The notes below the pieces were generated by a model. The model did not search any database, was not told the DNA's origin, and saw nothing but the letters and a program-made list of their open reading frames with translations. A stretch of 40,915 nucleotides of DNA from Rhodospirillaceae bacterium. GTDB lineage: Bacteria > Pseudomonadota > Alphaproteobacteria > UBA7985. The DNA lies in contig PAGB01000035.1 of assembly GCA_002711265.1 (NCBI GenBank), forward strand, positions 29,000 through 69,914, in the 5' to 3' direction. Below, one piece after another: positions 18,469 to 27,159 of the stretch (position 1 is the first letter of the stretch; every line of letters begins with the position of its first letter). Both the position numbers and the translations under genes were made by a program.

Positions 18469-18485
18469 TTGGCACTGCAGTTGCG
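18469..18485 (+). promoter_or_regulatory. Sigma-54 (RpoN)-type promoter
   Basis: TTGGCACTGCAGTTGCG contains the -24 GG (18471-18472) and -12 GC (18483-18484) with exactly 10 bases between them, and matches TGGCAC-N5-TTGC in full. Transcription would start near 18496. AT-rich DNA lies upstream, as is common where an enhancer-binding activator and IHF act; the activator sites are not identified. Confidence 0.7.
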
Positions 18486-18495
18486 TATCATCCTG

Positions 18496-18596
18496 TTATC
18501 TCGGGTGGATCGCAGTTTTCAGCGACAGCCTTTGATTATTTGATCCCTCTTCTTGCAGCCTCCTGGAGGTGCGTTCGCCGCACCTCCTTTTTTTTT
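18496..18596 (+). ncRNA. Probable sigma-54-dependent small RNA, about 100 nt
   Basis: A promoter (18469-18485) and a strong intrinsic terminator (18565-18596) on the same strand bracket about 100 bases with no ORF. The predicted RNA has a 5' region that can fold (TCGC/GCGA around 18510-18526, or GGATC 18507-18511 with GATCC 18542-18546), a pyrimidine-rich single-stranded stretch (about 18545-18564, with CCTCTTCTT and CCTCCT, able to pair with Shine-Dalgarno-like GGAGG), then the terminator. It does not match a family I recognise. Alternative: an attenuated leader of ridA, whose start is 67 bases after the U-run. Confidence 0.62.
18565..18596 (+). terminator. Intrinsic terminator of the small RNA
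   Basis: GGAGGTGCG (18565-18573) pairs perfectly with CGCACCTCC (18579-18587) over a 5-base loop, followed by nine T (18588-18596). It points only to the right because there is no A-run on its left. No protein gene ends here on the plus strand. Confidence 0.9.
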
Positions 18597-18663
18597 GCGC
18601 TGAAGCGCCGGGCGCTCTACCACTGACAGCCAGAGCAATCATTGAGCGATAAGGAGACCGGCC

Positions 18664-19128
18664 ATGGCTGGCACCATCGACGCGCGCCTGCGCGACCTCG
18701 GCATTACCCTTCCAGACGCCCCCGCCCCCGTGGCCAACTACGTACCCGCGGTGCGGACCGGTAATCTGCTGTTCATCTCGGGGCAGGTCGCCATGGTCAA
18801 TGGAAAGCCCGAAGCGGGCCGCCTCGGTGAGACAATGGAAGTCGAAGCCGGTGCCGAGGCGGCGCGCGCCAGCGGGCTGTCGATCATTGCCCAGTTGGCA
18901 AAGGCACTCGACGGCGACCTCGACCGCGTGGTGCGGATCGTCAAGCTGGTGGGATTTGTGAACTGTACCCCGGATTTTGTCGACCAGCCGCGGGTGATCA
19001 ACGGCGCGTCTGACTTGATGGTCGAAGTCTTCGGCGACAAAGGTCGCCATGCGCGTTCTGCGGTGGCCTCTCCCTCCCTGCCGCTGGGGGTGCCGGTAGA
19101 GGTGGAAGCCATCGTCGAGGTCGAGTGA
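18664..19128 (+). CDS. RidA/YjgF-family protein
   Basis: Small 154-residue Rid-family protein; the archetype hydrolyses reactive enamine/imine intermediates made by PLP enzymes and works as a cytosolic homotrimer. It has the carboxylate-binding arginine R131 (HARSAVA) with E146 at the spacing seen in RidA, LLFISGQVA (35-43) and the VPVEVEAIVEV C-terminus. Its length places it in the longer YjgF-like subgroup, so enamine deaminase activity is likely but not certain. AAGGAG lies 7-12 bases upstream of the ATG. The stop overlaps the nth start by one base. Confidence 0.87.
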   Translation: MAGTIDARLRDLGITLPDAPAPVANYVPAVRTGNLLFISGQVAMVNGKPEAGRLGETMEVEAGAEAARASGLSIIAQLAKALDGDLDRVVRIVKLVGFVNCTPDFVDQPRVINGASDLMVEVFGDKGRHARSAVASPSLPLGVPVEVEAIVEVE

Positions 19129-19805
19129 TGTCGAGCGCGCCGGCGGTCGGTGCGCGCCAGCGCGTGCTCCGGCCCGAGCAGATCGAGGCTGTCTTCGATG
19201 TTTTCAGGGGGATCGAACCCGAACCCCGCGGAGAGCTCGACTACGTCAACGCCTACACACTGCTGGTCGCGGTAGCGCTGTCTGCGCAAGCAACAGATGT
19301 CTCGGTCAATGCGGCCACAAAGGCCGTGTTCGAGCAGGTGACCACGCCGGCGCAGATGCTGGCCCTGGGTGAGGAACGCCTGAAGGGCTTCATCAAGACC
19401 ATCGGGCTCTATAACGCAAAGGCCGCGAACGTGATTAAGGCCGCACAGATCCTCGTCAACGAGCACGGCGGTGATGTGCCCGAGGACCGCGCAGCGCTGG
19501 AGGCCCTGCCCGGCGTCGGCCGCAAAACCGCAAACGTGGTGCTGCAAATGTACTGGGGTCACCCGACCATCGCCGTGGACACCCACGTCTTCAGGGTCTC
19601 CAACCGCATGGGACTGGCGCCGGGCAAGACCCCCGAAAAGGTTGAAGACGGGCTGAACCGCCGCGTACCCGATGCCTTCAAAAACCATGCACACCACTGG
19701 CTGATCTTGCATGGGCGTTACCTGTGCAAGGCGCGCAAGCCGGAGTGCTGGCGCTGCCCGGTCAAGGACTGGTGCTGCTTCAAGGGCAAGACACCAGAGC
19801 CCTGA
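19128..19805 (+). CDS. nth: Endonuclease III
   Basis: DNA glycosylase/AP lyase for oxidised pyrimidines in base excision repair. 225 residues. Helix-hairpin-helix with the catalytic lysine: LPGVGRKTANVV (K133); catalytic aspartate D151 in VDTHVFRVSNR; a [4Fe-4S] cluster loop C200-x6-C207-x2-C210-x5-C216. The ATG at 19128 overlaps the ridA-like stop (TGATG), with GAGG 7 bases upstream; a GTG three bases earlier is the alternative. Cotranscribed with the RidA gene. Confidence 0.96.
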   Translation: MSSAPAVGARQRVLRPEQIEAVFDVFRGIEPEPRGELDYVNAYTLLVAVALSAQATDVSVNAATKAVFEQVTTPAQMLALGEERLKGFIKTIGLYNAKAANVIKAAQILVNEHGGDVPEDRAALEALPGVGRKTANVVLQMYWGHPTIAVDTHVFRVSNRMGLAPGKTPEKVEDGLNRRVPDAFKNHAHHWLILHGRYLCKARKPECWRCPVKDWCCFKGKTPEP

Positions 19806-19858
19806 AGCACCCGCTGACGGCGACCGTCGACAGACGCACGGCAGAGTGTGGCGCGCTC

Positions 19859-19888
19859 GGGCCTTGGCCGCTTCGCGGCCTTCGGCCC
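19859..19888. repeat. nth: GC-rich palindrome / stem-loop after nth
   Basis: GGCCGC (19866-19871) pairs with GCGGCC (19875-19880) over TTC, extended by GGGCC/GGCCC across small bulges. No U-run, so a REP-like palindrome or 3' mRNA stabiliser is more likely than a classical terminator. Confidence 0.5.
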
Positions 19889-19972
19889 TCCCACGCGCAG
19901 TTAAACCGACACACCGGCTTCGCCCGGCGTGACTTCTCTTGTTGTTGCTATCCAAAGACCGCGCTTACAGGT

Positions 19973-19989
19973 CCTTCGACCGGCTCAGG
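19973..19989. repeat. REP-like CCTTCGA/CTCAGG element
   Basis: CCTTCGACCGGCTCAGG resembles a short interspersed sequence (CCTTCGACAGGCTCAGG type) that is common in intergenic regions of many proteobacteria. Recognised from memory; only one copy is in this window, so repetition in this genome is not shown. Confidence 0.45.
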
Positions 19990-20117
19990 ATAAACTCCGC
20001 CATGTTGGGCCTAAAGGAAATGAGCTCGCTAACAATTGAGGCTTGTTTCTGCCCTGCCGGCCCACACATCACCTATGAGCCGCTACCCCCTGCGCATGTA
20101 AAGGATCGCCTCTCCCT

Positions 20118-21287
20118 ATGACCACTCCTGACGCGCGCCTGCAGATTCGGACCATCTCCAGCCTGTCCGAGGTCAGCGCCGAAGCCTGGGACGCCTGTGC
20201 CGGGCAGTCCAACCCCTTCGTAAAGCACGGTTTTCTCTCCGCCCTTGAAGACAGCGGATCCGCAGATGCCGCATCAGGCTGGGCCGGCCAGCACGTGCTG
20301 CTGGAGGAGGCAGAGAGCGGCGCGCTGCTCGGCACCGTACCGCTCTACGTCAAGAGCCACTCCTACGGCGAATACGTTTTTGACTGGGGCTGGGCCGACG
20401 CCTACGAGCGGGCGGGCGGACGCTACTATCCCAAGGCCCAGGTCTGCGTCCCCTTTACCCCCGCAACCGGGCCGCGCCTGCTTCTCGGCGATACCGCCGA
20501 CGCCGACACCCAGCGCATTCTCGGCGAGGCCATCGTCTCCGTCGCCCGTCAGCTTGAATTGTCCGGACTGCATCTGACTTTTCCGGAGAAGGCTGAATTC
20601 GACGCCCTGGGCGAGCTCGATGCGTTTGAGCAGCGGCTGGGCCTGCAGTACCACTGGCACAATGCTGACTACAGCAGCTTCGACGATTTTCTCGGTGCTC
20701 TGAACAGCCGCAAGCGCAAGGCGATCCGCAAGGAGCGCCGCGAAGTCGCCGCGCTCAATATCGACATCCGTACGCTCAGCGGGTCCGAGATGACTGAAGC
20801 GCTCTGGGATGCCTTCTTCGATTTCTATCTCAACACCTCGGACCGGAAGTGGGGACAGGCCTACCTGACCCGAACGTTCTTCTCCCTGCTCTCGGAACGC
20901 TGCGCCGAGGACGTGGTCATGGTCATGGCCTTCGAAGGCGGGCAGCCCGTCGCCGGCGCGCTCAATTTCCGTGGTGGAGACACGCTCTACGGCCGCAACT
21001 GGGGCTGTTCGGAAGACCACAAGTTTCTGCACTTCGAGGCCTGCTACTACCGCGCCATCGACTACGCGATCGAGCACGGACTGACGCGGGTCGAAGCCGG
21101 GGCACAGGGCCAGCACAAGGTGCAGCGCGGCTACCTGCCGACCCCCACCTATTCCCTGCACTGGATCGCCGACCCAGCGCTGCAGCGCCCGGTGGCAAAC
21201 TTTGTCCGGCATGAACGCGAGCAGGTCGAACACCAGATCGAGGCCATGCGCGTGCACGACAATCCCTATCGCAAGGCCGAAATCTGA
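20118..21287 (+). CDS. FemAB-like/GNAT acyltransferase (DUF482 family)
   Basis: 389-residue cytoplasmic protein of the FemAB-like 'peptidogalycan biosynthesis' group (COG3146/PF04339), which has the GNAT fold used by aminoacyl and acyl transferases. Visible features: NPFVKHGFLSALEDSG near the N-terminus, PLYVKSHSYGEYVFDWGWADAY, an RKRKAIRKERREV basic stretch near 195-208, and GRNWGCSEDHKFLHFEACYY followed by GAQGQHKVQRGYLP. The substrate is unknown; no partner gene is adjacent. Convergent with clpA. Confidence 0.85.
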   Translation: MTTPDARLQIRTISSLSEVSAEAWDACAGQSNPFVKHGFLSALEDSGSADAASGWAGQHVLLEEAESGALLGTVPLYVKSHSYGEYVFDWGWADAYERAGGRYYPKAQVCVPFTPATGPRLLLGDTADADTQRILGEAIVSVARQLELSGLHLTFPEKAEFDALGELDAFEQRLGLQYHWHNADYSSFDDFLGALNSRKRKAIRKERREVAALNIDIRTLSGSEMTEALWDAFFDFYLNTSDRKWGQAYLTRTFFSLLSERCAEDVVMVMAFEGGQPVAGALNFRGGDTLYGRNWGCSEDHKFLHFEACYYRAIDYAIEHGLTRVEAGAQGQHKVQRGYLPTPTYSLHWIADPALQRPVANFVRHEREQVEHQIEAMRVHDNPYRKAEI

Positions 21288-21344
21288 CCAGCGGCAAAGG
21301 GTTTCAGCCGATGGTCTTCAGATCAGCCCGCTGGTTTCGGGGCC

Positions 21345-23648
21345 TCAGACGGTCTCGCTGTCGTCCGGGGCGGGCAGCTTGGCAACCTCACCAATGGCAG
21401 ACGACGGGAAGGTGAACTCAAAGTCTTCGCCGTTCCAGTCGATCAGCACCGATCCCCCGCTCTGCAGGCGGCCAAACAGCAGCTCATCGGCGAGCAGCTT
21501 CTTGATCTTGTCCTGGATCACGCGGGCCAGTGGCCGCGCACCCATCAGACGGTCGTAGCCCTGATCGCCCAGCTCGTTGCGGGCAGCGTCAGTCAGGCGG
21601 ATGGTGACCGAGCGATCCGAGAGCTGGTTTTCGAGCTGCAGGATGAACTTCTCGACCACGCGGCCAATCACCTCTTTGCTCAGCGCAGCAAAAGGGATCA
21701 CCGCGTCCAGCCGGTTGCGGAACTCAGGCGTGAACAGGCGCTTGATCGCCTCGGCGTCCTCACCTTCCTTGACGCTGGAGCCGAACCCGATCGCCGCCTT
21801 GGACATCTCGGACGCACCGGCGTTGGTGGTCATGATTACCACCACGTTGCGGAAGTTGACTGACTTGCCGTTGGCGTCGGTGAGTTTGCCGTGGTCCATG
21901 ACCTGCAGCAGAATGTTGAACAGATCCGGGTGCGCCTTCTCAATCTCGTCGAGCAGCAGCACGCAATGAGGCTGCTGATCCACAGCGTCGGTCAGCAGAC
22001 CCCCCTGATCAAAGCCGACGTAGCCGGGCGGCGCGCCGATCAGGCGGGAAACCGTGTGCCGCTCCATGTACTCGGACATGTCAAAGCGGATCAGCTCGAC
22101 GCCCATGGTGTGGGCCAGTTGCTTGGCGACCTCGGTCTTGCCCACCCCGGTCGGGCCGGAGAAAAGAAAGGCGCCGATTGGTTTTTCTGGCTCGCGCAGC
22201 CCGGCACGGGACAGCTTCATCGCCGTGGACAGGGCGTCGATGGCCTCATCCTGACCGTAGACCAGACGCTTGAGGTCACGCTCGAGCGTGAGCAGCATTT
22301 CCTTGTCGTCCTTGTTGACGGTCTTGGGCGGGATGCGGGCGATCTTTGAGACGATGGCCTCGATCTCCTTCACGCCGACGGTCTTCTTGCGCTTGGAAGG
22401 CGGCGCCAACTTGGTCGCGGCCCCGGCCTCGTCGAGCACGTCGATGGCCTTGTCGGGCAGCTTGCGGTCCCCGATGTAGCGGTTCGAGAGCTCGACCGCC
22501 GTGCGGATTGCTTCGCTGGTGTAGCGGATGCCGTGGTGTTCCTCGTAGGAAGGCTTGAGCCCACGCAGGATCTTGACCGCATCGTCGACCGACGGCTCGT
22601 TAACGTCGATTTTCTGGAACCGGCGCACCAGCGCACGGTCCTTTTCAAAGTACGAACGGTATTCCTTGTAGGTGGTCGAGCCTATGGTACGCAGCTCACC
22701 CCCGGCCAGCGCCGGCTTGAGCAGGTTGGAGGCGTCCATGGCCCCGCCTGAGGTCGCACCGGCACCGATCACCGTATGGATTTCGTCGATGAACAGAATG
22801 GCGCCTTCGAAGGCGTTGATTTCCTCGATCACGGCCTTGAGCCGTTCCTCGAAGTCACCGCGGTAGCGCGTCCCGGCCAGCAGCGCGCCCATATCCAGCG
22901 AGAAAATGGTCGCGTCCTTGAGGATGTCCGGCACTTCGCTGTCGACGATCTTCTTGGCCAGCCCTTCGGCGATGGCGGTCTTACCCACGCCGGGGTCACC
23001 GACGTAGAGCGGGTTGTTCTTGGTCCGACGGCACAGCACCTGGATGGTGCGCTCGACTTCGAGGTCGCGGCCGATCAGCGGGTCGATCTTGCCCTCGCCT
23101 GCCCGGGCGTTGAGGTTGCGGCAGTATTTGTCCAGCGCCTTAGCGCCGCCCTCGCCTGCTGCCTCGTCCTCATCCTGATCAGCGCCGCGCACGCTGCGGC
23201 TCTCGGACAGGTCCTTGTTCTTGGCGATCCCGTGGGAGACGAACTGCACCGCATCCAGCCGTGACATGCCCCGCTCCTGCAGGAAATAGACGGCGAAGCT
23301 TTCCCGCTCCTGGAACAGCGAAATCAGCACATTGGCCCCCGTGGCCTGCCCCCGGCCCGAGCCCTGCACGTGCAGAATGGCGCGCTCGAAGGCTCGCTGG
23401 AACGACATCGTTGGCCGCGGATCGGAGCCGTCGTCCCGGACCAGATCATCGAGTTCATTGCGCAGGAAGGTTTCCACCGTTTCGGTCAGCTCATCGATAT
23501 CGACGTCGCATGCCCGCAGCACTCTCTGGGCGTCCGGGTCTTCAAGCAGGGCAAACAGCAGGTGCTCCAGCGTGCAGAACTCATGGTTCAGTTCAGCGGC
23601 GGAGGCCAGCGCCCGGCGGAGGGTTTCTTCAAGCTCTGTGGAGAGCAT
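21345..23648 (-). CDS. clpA: ATP-dependent Clp protease ATP-binding subunit ClpA
   Basis: AAA+ unfoldase that delivers proteins to ClpP. 767 residues. N-domain (1-140) with two repeats ([21 protein letters not shown]); D1 with Walker A GDPGVGKT (217-224) and FIDEIH Walker B; D2 with Walker A GPTGVGKT (497-504). The ATG at 23648 has AGGA 6 bases upstream and matches the family start. It lies 11 bases after clpS, its adaptor. clpP is not adjacent. Confidence 0.97.
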   Translation of the reverse strand: MLSTELEETLRRALASAAELNHEFCTLEHLLFALLEDPDAQRVLRACDVDIDELTETVETFLRNELDDLVRDDGSDPRPTMSFQRAFERAILHVQGSGRGQATGANVLISLFQERESFAVYFLQERGMSRLDAVQFVSHGIAKNKDLSESRSVRGADQDEDEAAGEGGAKALDKYCRNLNARAGEGKIDPLIGRDLEVERTIQVLCRRTKNNPLYVGDPGVGKTAIAEGLAKKIVDSEVPDILKDATIFSLDMGALLAGTRYRGDFEERLKAVIEEINAFEGAILFIDEIHTVIGAGATSGGAMDASNLLKPALAGGELRTIGSTTYKEYRSYFEKDRALVRRFQKIDVNEPSVDDAVKILRGLKPSYEEHHGIRYTSEAIRTAVELSNRYIGDRKLPDKAIDVLDEAGAATKLAPPSKRKKTVGVKEIEAIVSKIARIPPKTVNKDDKEMLLTLERDLKRLVYGQDEAIDALSTAMKLSRAGLREPEKPIGAFLFSGPTGVGKTEVAKQLAHTMGVELIRFDMSEYMERHTVSRLIGAPPGYVGFDQGGLLTDAVDQQPHCVLLLDEIEKAHPDLFNILLQVMDHGKLTDANGKSVNFRNVVVIMTTNAGASEMSKAAIGFGSSVKEGEDAEAIKRLFTPEFRNRLDAVIPFAALSKEVIGRVVEKFILQLENQLSDRSVTIRLTDAARNELGDQGYDRLMGARPLARVIQDKIKKLLADELLFGRLQSGGSVLIDWNGEDFEFTFPSSAIGEVAKLPAPDDSETV

Positions 23649-23659
23649 TTGCGATCCTA

Positions 23660-24025
23660 TCAATCATCTTTTTCGAGCGTGCACTGCAATGGATGTTGGT
23701 GCTTCCGGGCGTAATCCACAACCTGTGTCACCTTAGTTTCTGCAACTTCGAAGGTGTAAACGCCGCAAACACCGACACCTTGCTGGTGCACGTGAAGCAT
23801 GACCTGGGTCGCGGATTGAGCGTTCATATTGAAAAAACGCTCGAGCACATCGACCACAAATTCCATAGGTGTGTAGTCATCGTTCAGCAGCAAGACCTTG
23901 TACATGCTCGGCTTTTTGGTCTTGGGCTTGGCTTCGAGCACGGTCGCCCCGCCCGGGTTGCCGGGCTCATCGTCTTTGCGCGGGGGCTCAGCGGGTTCGT
24001 CGTTGGCAAAGATCGTCAGCGACAT
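23660..24025 (-). CDS. clpS: ClpS N-end rule adaptor
   Basis: Adaptor that binds proteins with N-terminal Leu, Phe, Tyr or Trp and hands them to ClpA. 121 residues with a 40-residue Pro/acidic N-terminal extension. The binding pocket residues N48, D49, D50 ([13 protein letters not shown]) and H80 (MLHVHQQG) are present. The ATG at 24025 (MSLTIFAND) has AGGA 5 bases upstream; an upstream GTG would add residues. It precedes clpA in the same transcription unit. Together with bpt, this marks an N-degron pathway. Confidence 0.96.
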   Translation of the reverse strand: MSLTIFANDEPAEPPRKDDEPGNPGGATVLEAKPKTKKPSMYKVLLLNDDYTPMEFVVDVLERFFNMNAQSATQVMLHVHQQGVGVCGVYTFEVAETKVTQVVDYARKHQHPLQCTLEKDD

Positions 24026-24486
24026 TTGGTCCTGATCCAGAATGGTGTTCACGTTGCAGTCACTATGCGGCGTACCGCAGCCTCTGTTAAGGGTCGATGG
24101 GGCCACCGGGCGCTCGGCGTTCTACCAAAGCGGACACCGCCGCTCTATGCAAGGCCGCTGGTTTCAAGCCTGACGGTTGCAAGGCCGCCGCAGGCAGTGC
24201 CCCGCCCGAATTGAGATGGTTGAGGGTGACCGCAGATTCAATGCCCGTCGAGCCATGAACCGCGGATTCAGTGACGCAGCCCCCGACCGGGCTCAAAGAA
24301 ACCGAACGGCGCAGAGCTCAGAGGGGCCGAAGGGCGAAGGGTGATGGGCGGCAGGGGGTCAGGCCCATCACCCTTCTGATTCCCCATGGCGCAGGGCCTG
24401 CCGCTTGCCATGGCAGGCACCACAGCACGGGAAATTCTGGGGTTTCGGAAAATAAAGAGAAAGGGTTGCCGTGAGGTGAGGCCGGG
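24026..24486. other. 461-base intergenic region upstream of clpS
   Basis: No gene stands out. Contains the clpS promoter region (minus strand), a repeated 11-mer TGCAAGGCCGC near 24148 and 24178, a near-repeat ACCGC(A/G)GATTCA, and the 14-base inverted repeat at 24336-24376. Confidence 0.5.
24336..24376. repeat. 14-base perfect inverted repeat
   Basis: GAAGGGTGATGGGC (24336-24349) is repeated inverted as GCCCATCACCCTTC (24363-24376) with a 13-base loop. No U-run on either strand. It lies between clpS and the small exported protein gene, whose minus-strand transcript would run into it. Confidence 0.6.
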
Positions 24487-24834
24487 TCAGCCCTTGTCCT
24501 GCGAATTGAGGATCGCAAGGGTTACCGCCTCGCCTACCTTTCCGATTTCGAGAATCACCTGGATCGTACCGTCGCCCATTTGCCGATAGGCCGAAACAAC
24601 GACACCATCTCGGCCCGCGCAAGACACCTCGAGGCTCTTGCGGTCCTCAGCCAGCGCCGACGAACAGACGATCTCGCCGTAGCGGGTCGCAACCGCAAAG
24701 CTGTTGCCCTGCGCCTGTGCGATCGGCAGCGAAGCCAGCACCAGCACCTGCAGGCCGAGGATCACCCCGAGGGTCAGCAGGAGCGGCCGCCGCAGCGGTC
24801 CCTGTGCGATTGGAGTGGCATTGAACTTTGGCAT
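24487..24834 (-). CDS. Small exported protein of unknown function
   Basis: 115-residue protein with a basic N-terminus and a hydrophobic segment (LLLTLGVILGLQVLVLASL) ending in AQAQG, a likely Sec signal peptide. The mature part is about 75 residues with two cysteines (IVCSS and VSCAGRD) that could form a disulfide, and a C-terminal DGTIQVILEIGKVGEAVTLA stretch. GGAG lies 9 bases before the ATG at 24834; a start further up would put the signal after a long soluble tail. No family recognised. Divergent from the two-component system across 239 bases. Confidence 0.6.
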   Translation of the reverse strand: MPKFNATPIAQGPLRRPLLLTLGVILGLQVLVLASLPIAQAQGNSFAVATRYGEIVCSSALAEDRKSLEVSCAGRDGVVVSAYRQMGDGTIQVILEIGKVGEAVTLAILNSQDKG

Positions 24835-24991
24835 TGAAGGATCTCCGAAGCTGATCGGCCTAGGGTGGTCAGGGTCCGCAGACCGGGGGTCTGGGCTTGA
24901 GTGACGGCTGCGTTTCATCGCTCAGACTATATGCGCTCCTGCCCCCAAAGGTGTGTCAGAAGCCCCGAAAAATTGAAACAGACTAGCTCGC

Positions 24992-25011
24992 TTTGTTTCA
25001 GTTTGTTTCAG
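24992..25011 (+). promoter_or_regulatory. Tandem 10-base repeats before the two-component operon
   Basis: TTTGTTTCAG occurs twice in tandem (24992-25001 and 25002-25011). An inverted copy of its core, TGAAACA, is at 24974-24980. Tandem sites with 10-11 base phasing are typical of OmpR-family regulators, suggesting an autoregulatory site. An AT-rich -10-like stretch (ATAATAT, 25029-25035) follows. Confidence 0.5.
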
Positions 25012-25073
25012 GGGCATGGTAATATGGCATAATATGAGCGTACAGAGCTGAAAAACGACTGCGAGTGCGAACC

Positions 25074-25784
25074 ATGAGCGACGCCCAACATATAGCCATC
25101 CTCGACGATGATCCGGAAATCCGAAGCCTGCTGGAACAGAATTTGCGCGGCGCGGGTTTCGAGGTCTCGACAGCCTCTAATGGCCGTGACCTAAAGACCA
25201 TTCTGGAGCATCAGACCATCGACTTGATCGTGCTCGATCTGATGCTGCCCGGGGAAGACGGGCTGACCATTTGCCGTGAACTCCGTGCAGAATCCAACAT
25301 CCCGATCATCATGCTGACCGCCATGACCCACGAGGCGGACCGGATCATCGGTCTGGAAATGGGGGCCGATGACTACCTGACCAAGCCCTTTTCGCCGCGC
25401 GAGTTGGTGGCGCGGATCAAGGCCACCCTGCGCCGTCAGGGCATGGTGACAACGCAATCCGAAGACCGCCGCCGCACGGCCATGTTCGAGGGCTGGAAGC
25501 TGGACGTCGTGCGGCGCGAGTTGCGAGACCCCGACGACGTACTGGTCGACCTGACATCTGGCGAATTTGACCTGCTAGCAGCACTGATCGAGCGGCCAAA
25601 CCGGCTGATGACCCGTGACCTGCTGCTGGATATCACGAAGGGACGGCAGGCCGACGTCTTTGATCGGTCGATCGACATCACCATCTCGCGCCTGCGTCAG
25701 AAGATCGAGGAAGACCCAAAGAACCCGCAGTTCATCAAAACTGTTCGGGGCAAGGGCTACATCTTCTCGGCTGAAATCGGCTGA
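25074..25784 (+). CDS. OmpR-family response regulator
   Basis: 236-residue DNA-binding response regulator. Receiver domain (1-120) with acidic pocket D11/D12/D13, phosphoacceptor D55 (IVLDLMLPGEDG), T82 and K104 (LTKPFSPRE); winged-helix OmpR domain (about 135-236) with the closing RGKGYIFSAEI. ATG at 25074 chosen over GTG at 25065 because it gives the usual short N-terminus; the ribosome binding site is weak either way. It precedes the sensor kinase by 17 bases. The target is not shown by sequence. Confidence 0.94.
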   Translation: MSDAQHIAILDDDPEIRSLLEQNLRGAGFEVSTASNGRDLKTILEHQTIDLIVLDLMLPGEDGLTICRELRAESNIPIIMLTAMTHEADRIIGLEMGADDYLTKPFSPRELVARIKATLRRQGMVTTQSEDRRRTAMFEGWKLDVVRRELRDPDDVLVDLTSGEFDLLAALIERPNRLMTRDLLLDITKGRQADVFDRSIDITISRLRQKIEEDPKNPQFIKTVRGKGYIFSAEIG

Positions 25785-25801
25785 GACACCGGGGCCGAGG
25801 C

Positions 25802-27148
25802 ATGTTCCGCAACAGCAATTCGCTGGATCTGGCCCGGATGGTCCTGCTGGGGGTCATCGGCGTCAGCTGGTCAGTGGTCATTTCGGTCGGTGCTTTTCTG
25901 ATTGTGCAGGCCTACAGTGAAGAGATCAGCAAGGGGCCTCCCTTCGCCGATCAGGCCATGGCGGTCGCCGAAGCCCTTGAAAGCACGGCGCCTTCGCAGC
26001 GTGAACAGATCCGACGTGCCGTAACCTCGCGCTTCTTCGACATATCACTGGAACCAGGGGCGGCCCCCGCTTCGCCGGATAACTTCGAAGCCTCGCTACT
26101 AACCTTCCGGTTTCTGACCCAGAACGCCTTCCGCGGCGCGGACCGGCGGGCGCCCAAGGCCAGCGAGGTTGCCGGAATTCTGCTCGGGGTACGGGAACAG
26201 GGACCGGAAATCGACGCGCTTGAGATCCTGCTCTCCGACGGTACCCGCGTCAGCTTTCTGCTGCGCCGTCCCTTCCAGCGCCGCGATGACCTGTTGCAAC
26301 AGCTGTTTTTCCTGTTCCTGTTCGGCTCAGCGACCATCACCATCTCGATGATCGCCGTTTACCGGCTGGGTAACCCACTGGGTCGGTTCCAGGAAGCCAC
26401 CCTGCGACTGGCCGGTGACCTTGACGCCCCGCCGCTAGATGAGCGGCGTGGTGTGTCCGAGGTCAGGGCCGTGGCTAGAACCCTAAACGCCATGCAGGCC
26501 CGGTTGAAGAACTACCTCGCTGAGCGGACAACCATGCTCGCTGCCATCTCGCACGACATCCGCACCGGTCTGTTCCGGCTGCGCATGCGATCGGAGAAGA
26601 TCGACGATCCGGTCGAACGCGCAAAGGCGCTCGAAGACGCGGACGAAATGGCGGCGATCCTCGACGATATGCTGACCTTTGCCCGCTCGGACCAGAATGA
26701 CGTCGGCTTCGAAAGGCTGTCCCTGCCCTCTCTGCTGACCACGATCTGCGATAATCTGGTCGATCAGGACAAGGACGCCGTGTTCGAAAGCGGCGGGCGG
26801 ATGACCGTGATCGGTGATCCGACTTCGCTCAAGCGCGGCTTCCTCAACCTGATCGAAAACGCGACCAAATACGGCCTGCGCGCGCGGGTCTCGACCGAAC
26901 GACTGTCAGACGAAGGGCGGGTGCGGGTCACCATCGACGATGACGGCCCCGGCATCGCCGAGGAAGAGCGCGACCCAGTGTTCCGGCCCTTTGTCAGGCT
27001 GGAAGACTCCCGCAACCGAAAGACCGGCGGCACCGGTCTGGGTCTGGCTATCGTCAAGAAGGTCATGGACCGTCACGGCGCCACGATCCGGTTGGACGAG
27101 GCCCCCGGTGGCGGTCTGCGGGTTATGGTTGAAATGGACCTTGCCTAA
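25802..27148 (+). CDS. Sensor histidine kinase (EnvZ-like)
   Basis: 448-residue membrane kinase. TM1 about 13-37, periplasmic region about 40-160, TM2 about 168-187, HAMP linker (GNPLGRFQEATLRLA), dimerisation/phosphoacceptor H251 in SHDIRTGL, HATPase with N353 (NLIENATKYG), DDDGPGIAEEE and GGTGLGLAI. The H-box has Gly where most HisKA proteins have Pro after the Thr. Partner of the upstream response regulator. The stimulus is unknown. Convergent with the OmpA-like gene 12 bases away. Confidence 0.92.
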   Translation: MFRNSNSLDLARMVLLGVIGVSWSVVISVGAFLIVQAYSEEISKGPPFADQAMAVAEALESTAPSQREQIRRAVTSRFFDISLEPGAAPASPDNFEASLLTFRFLTQNAFRGADRRAPKASEVAGILLGVREQGPEIDALEILLSDGTRVSFLLRRPFQRRDDLLQQLFFLFLFGSATITISMIAVYRLGNPLGRFQEATLRLAGDLDAPPLDERRGVSEVRAVARTLNAMQARLKNYLAERTTMLAAISHDIRTGLFRLRMRSEKIDDPVERAKALEDADEMAAILDDMLTFARSDQNDVGFERLSLPSLLTTICDNLVDQDKDAVFESGGRMTVIGDPTSLKRGFLNLIENATKYGLRARVSTERLSDEGRVRVTIDDDGPGIAEEERDPVFRPFVRLEDSRNRKTGGTGLGLAIVKKVMDRHGATIRLDEAPGGGLRVMVEMDLA

Positions 27149-27159
27149 GGCAACGACCT

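Larger units (their letters stand above)
19806..20117. other. 312-base intergenic region after nth
   Basis: Contains two palindromic elements (19859-19888 and 19973-19989, listed separately) and the promoter region of the FemAB-like gene. No protein gene seen. Confidence 0.5.

Noticed and set aside
18738-19955. 405-codon minus-strand ORF across ridA and nth
   Set aside because: Antisense to two confident genes with catalytic residues; no motif of its own.
24087-24296. 69-codon ORF upstream of clpS
   Set aside because: No ribosome binding site, no hydrophobic or domain pattern; fits chance in GC-rich DNA.
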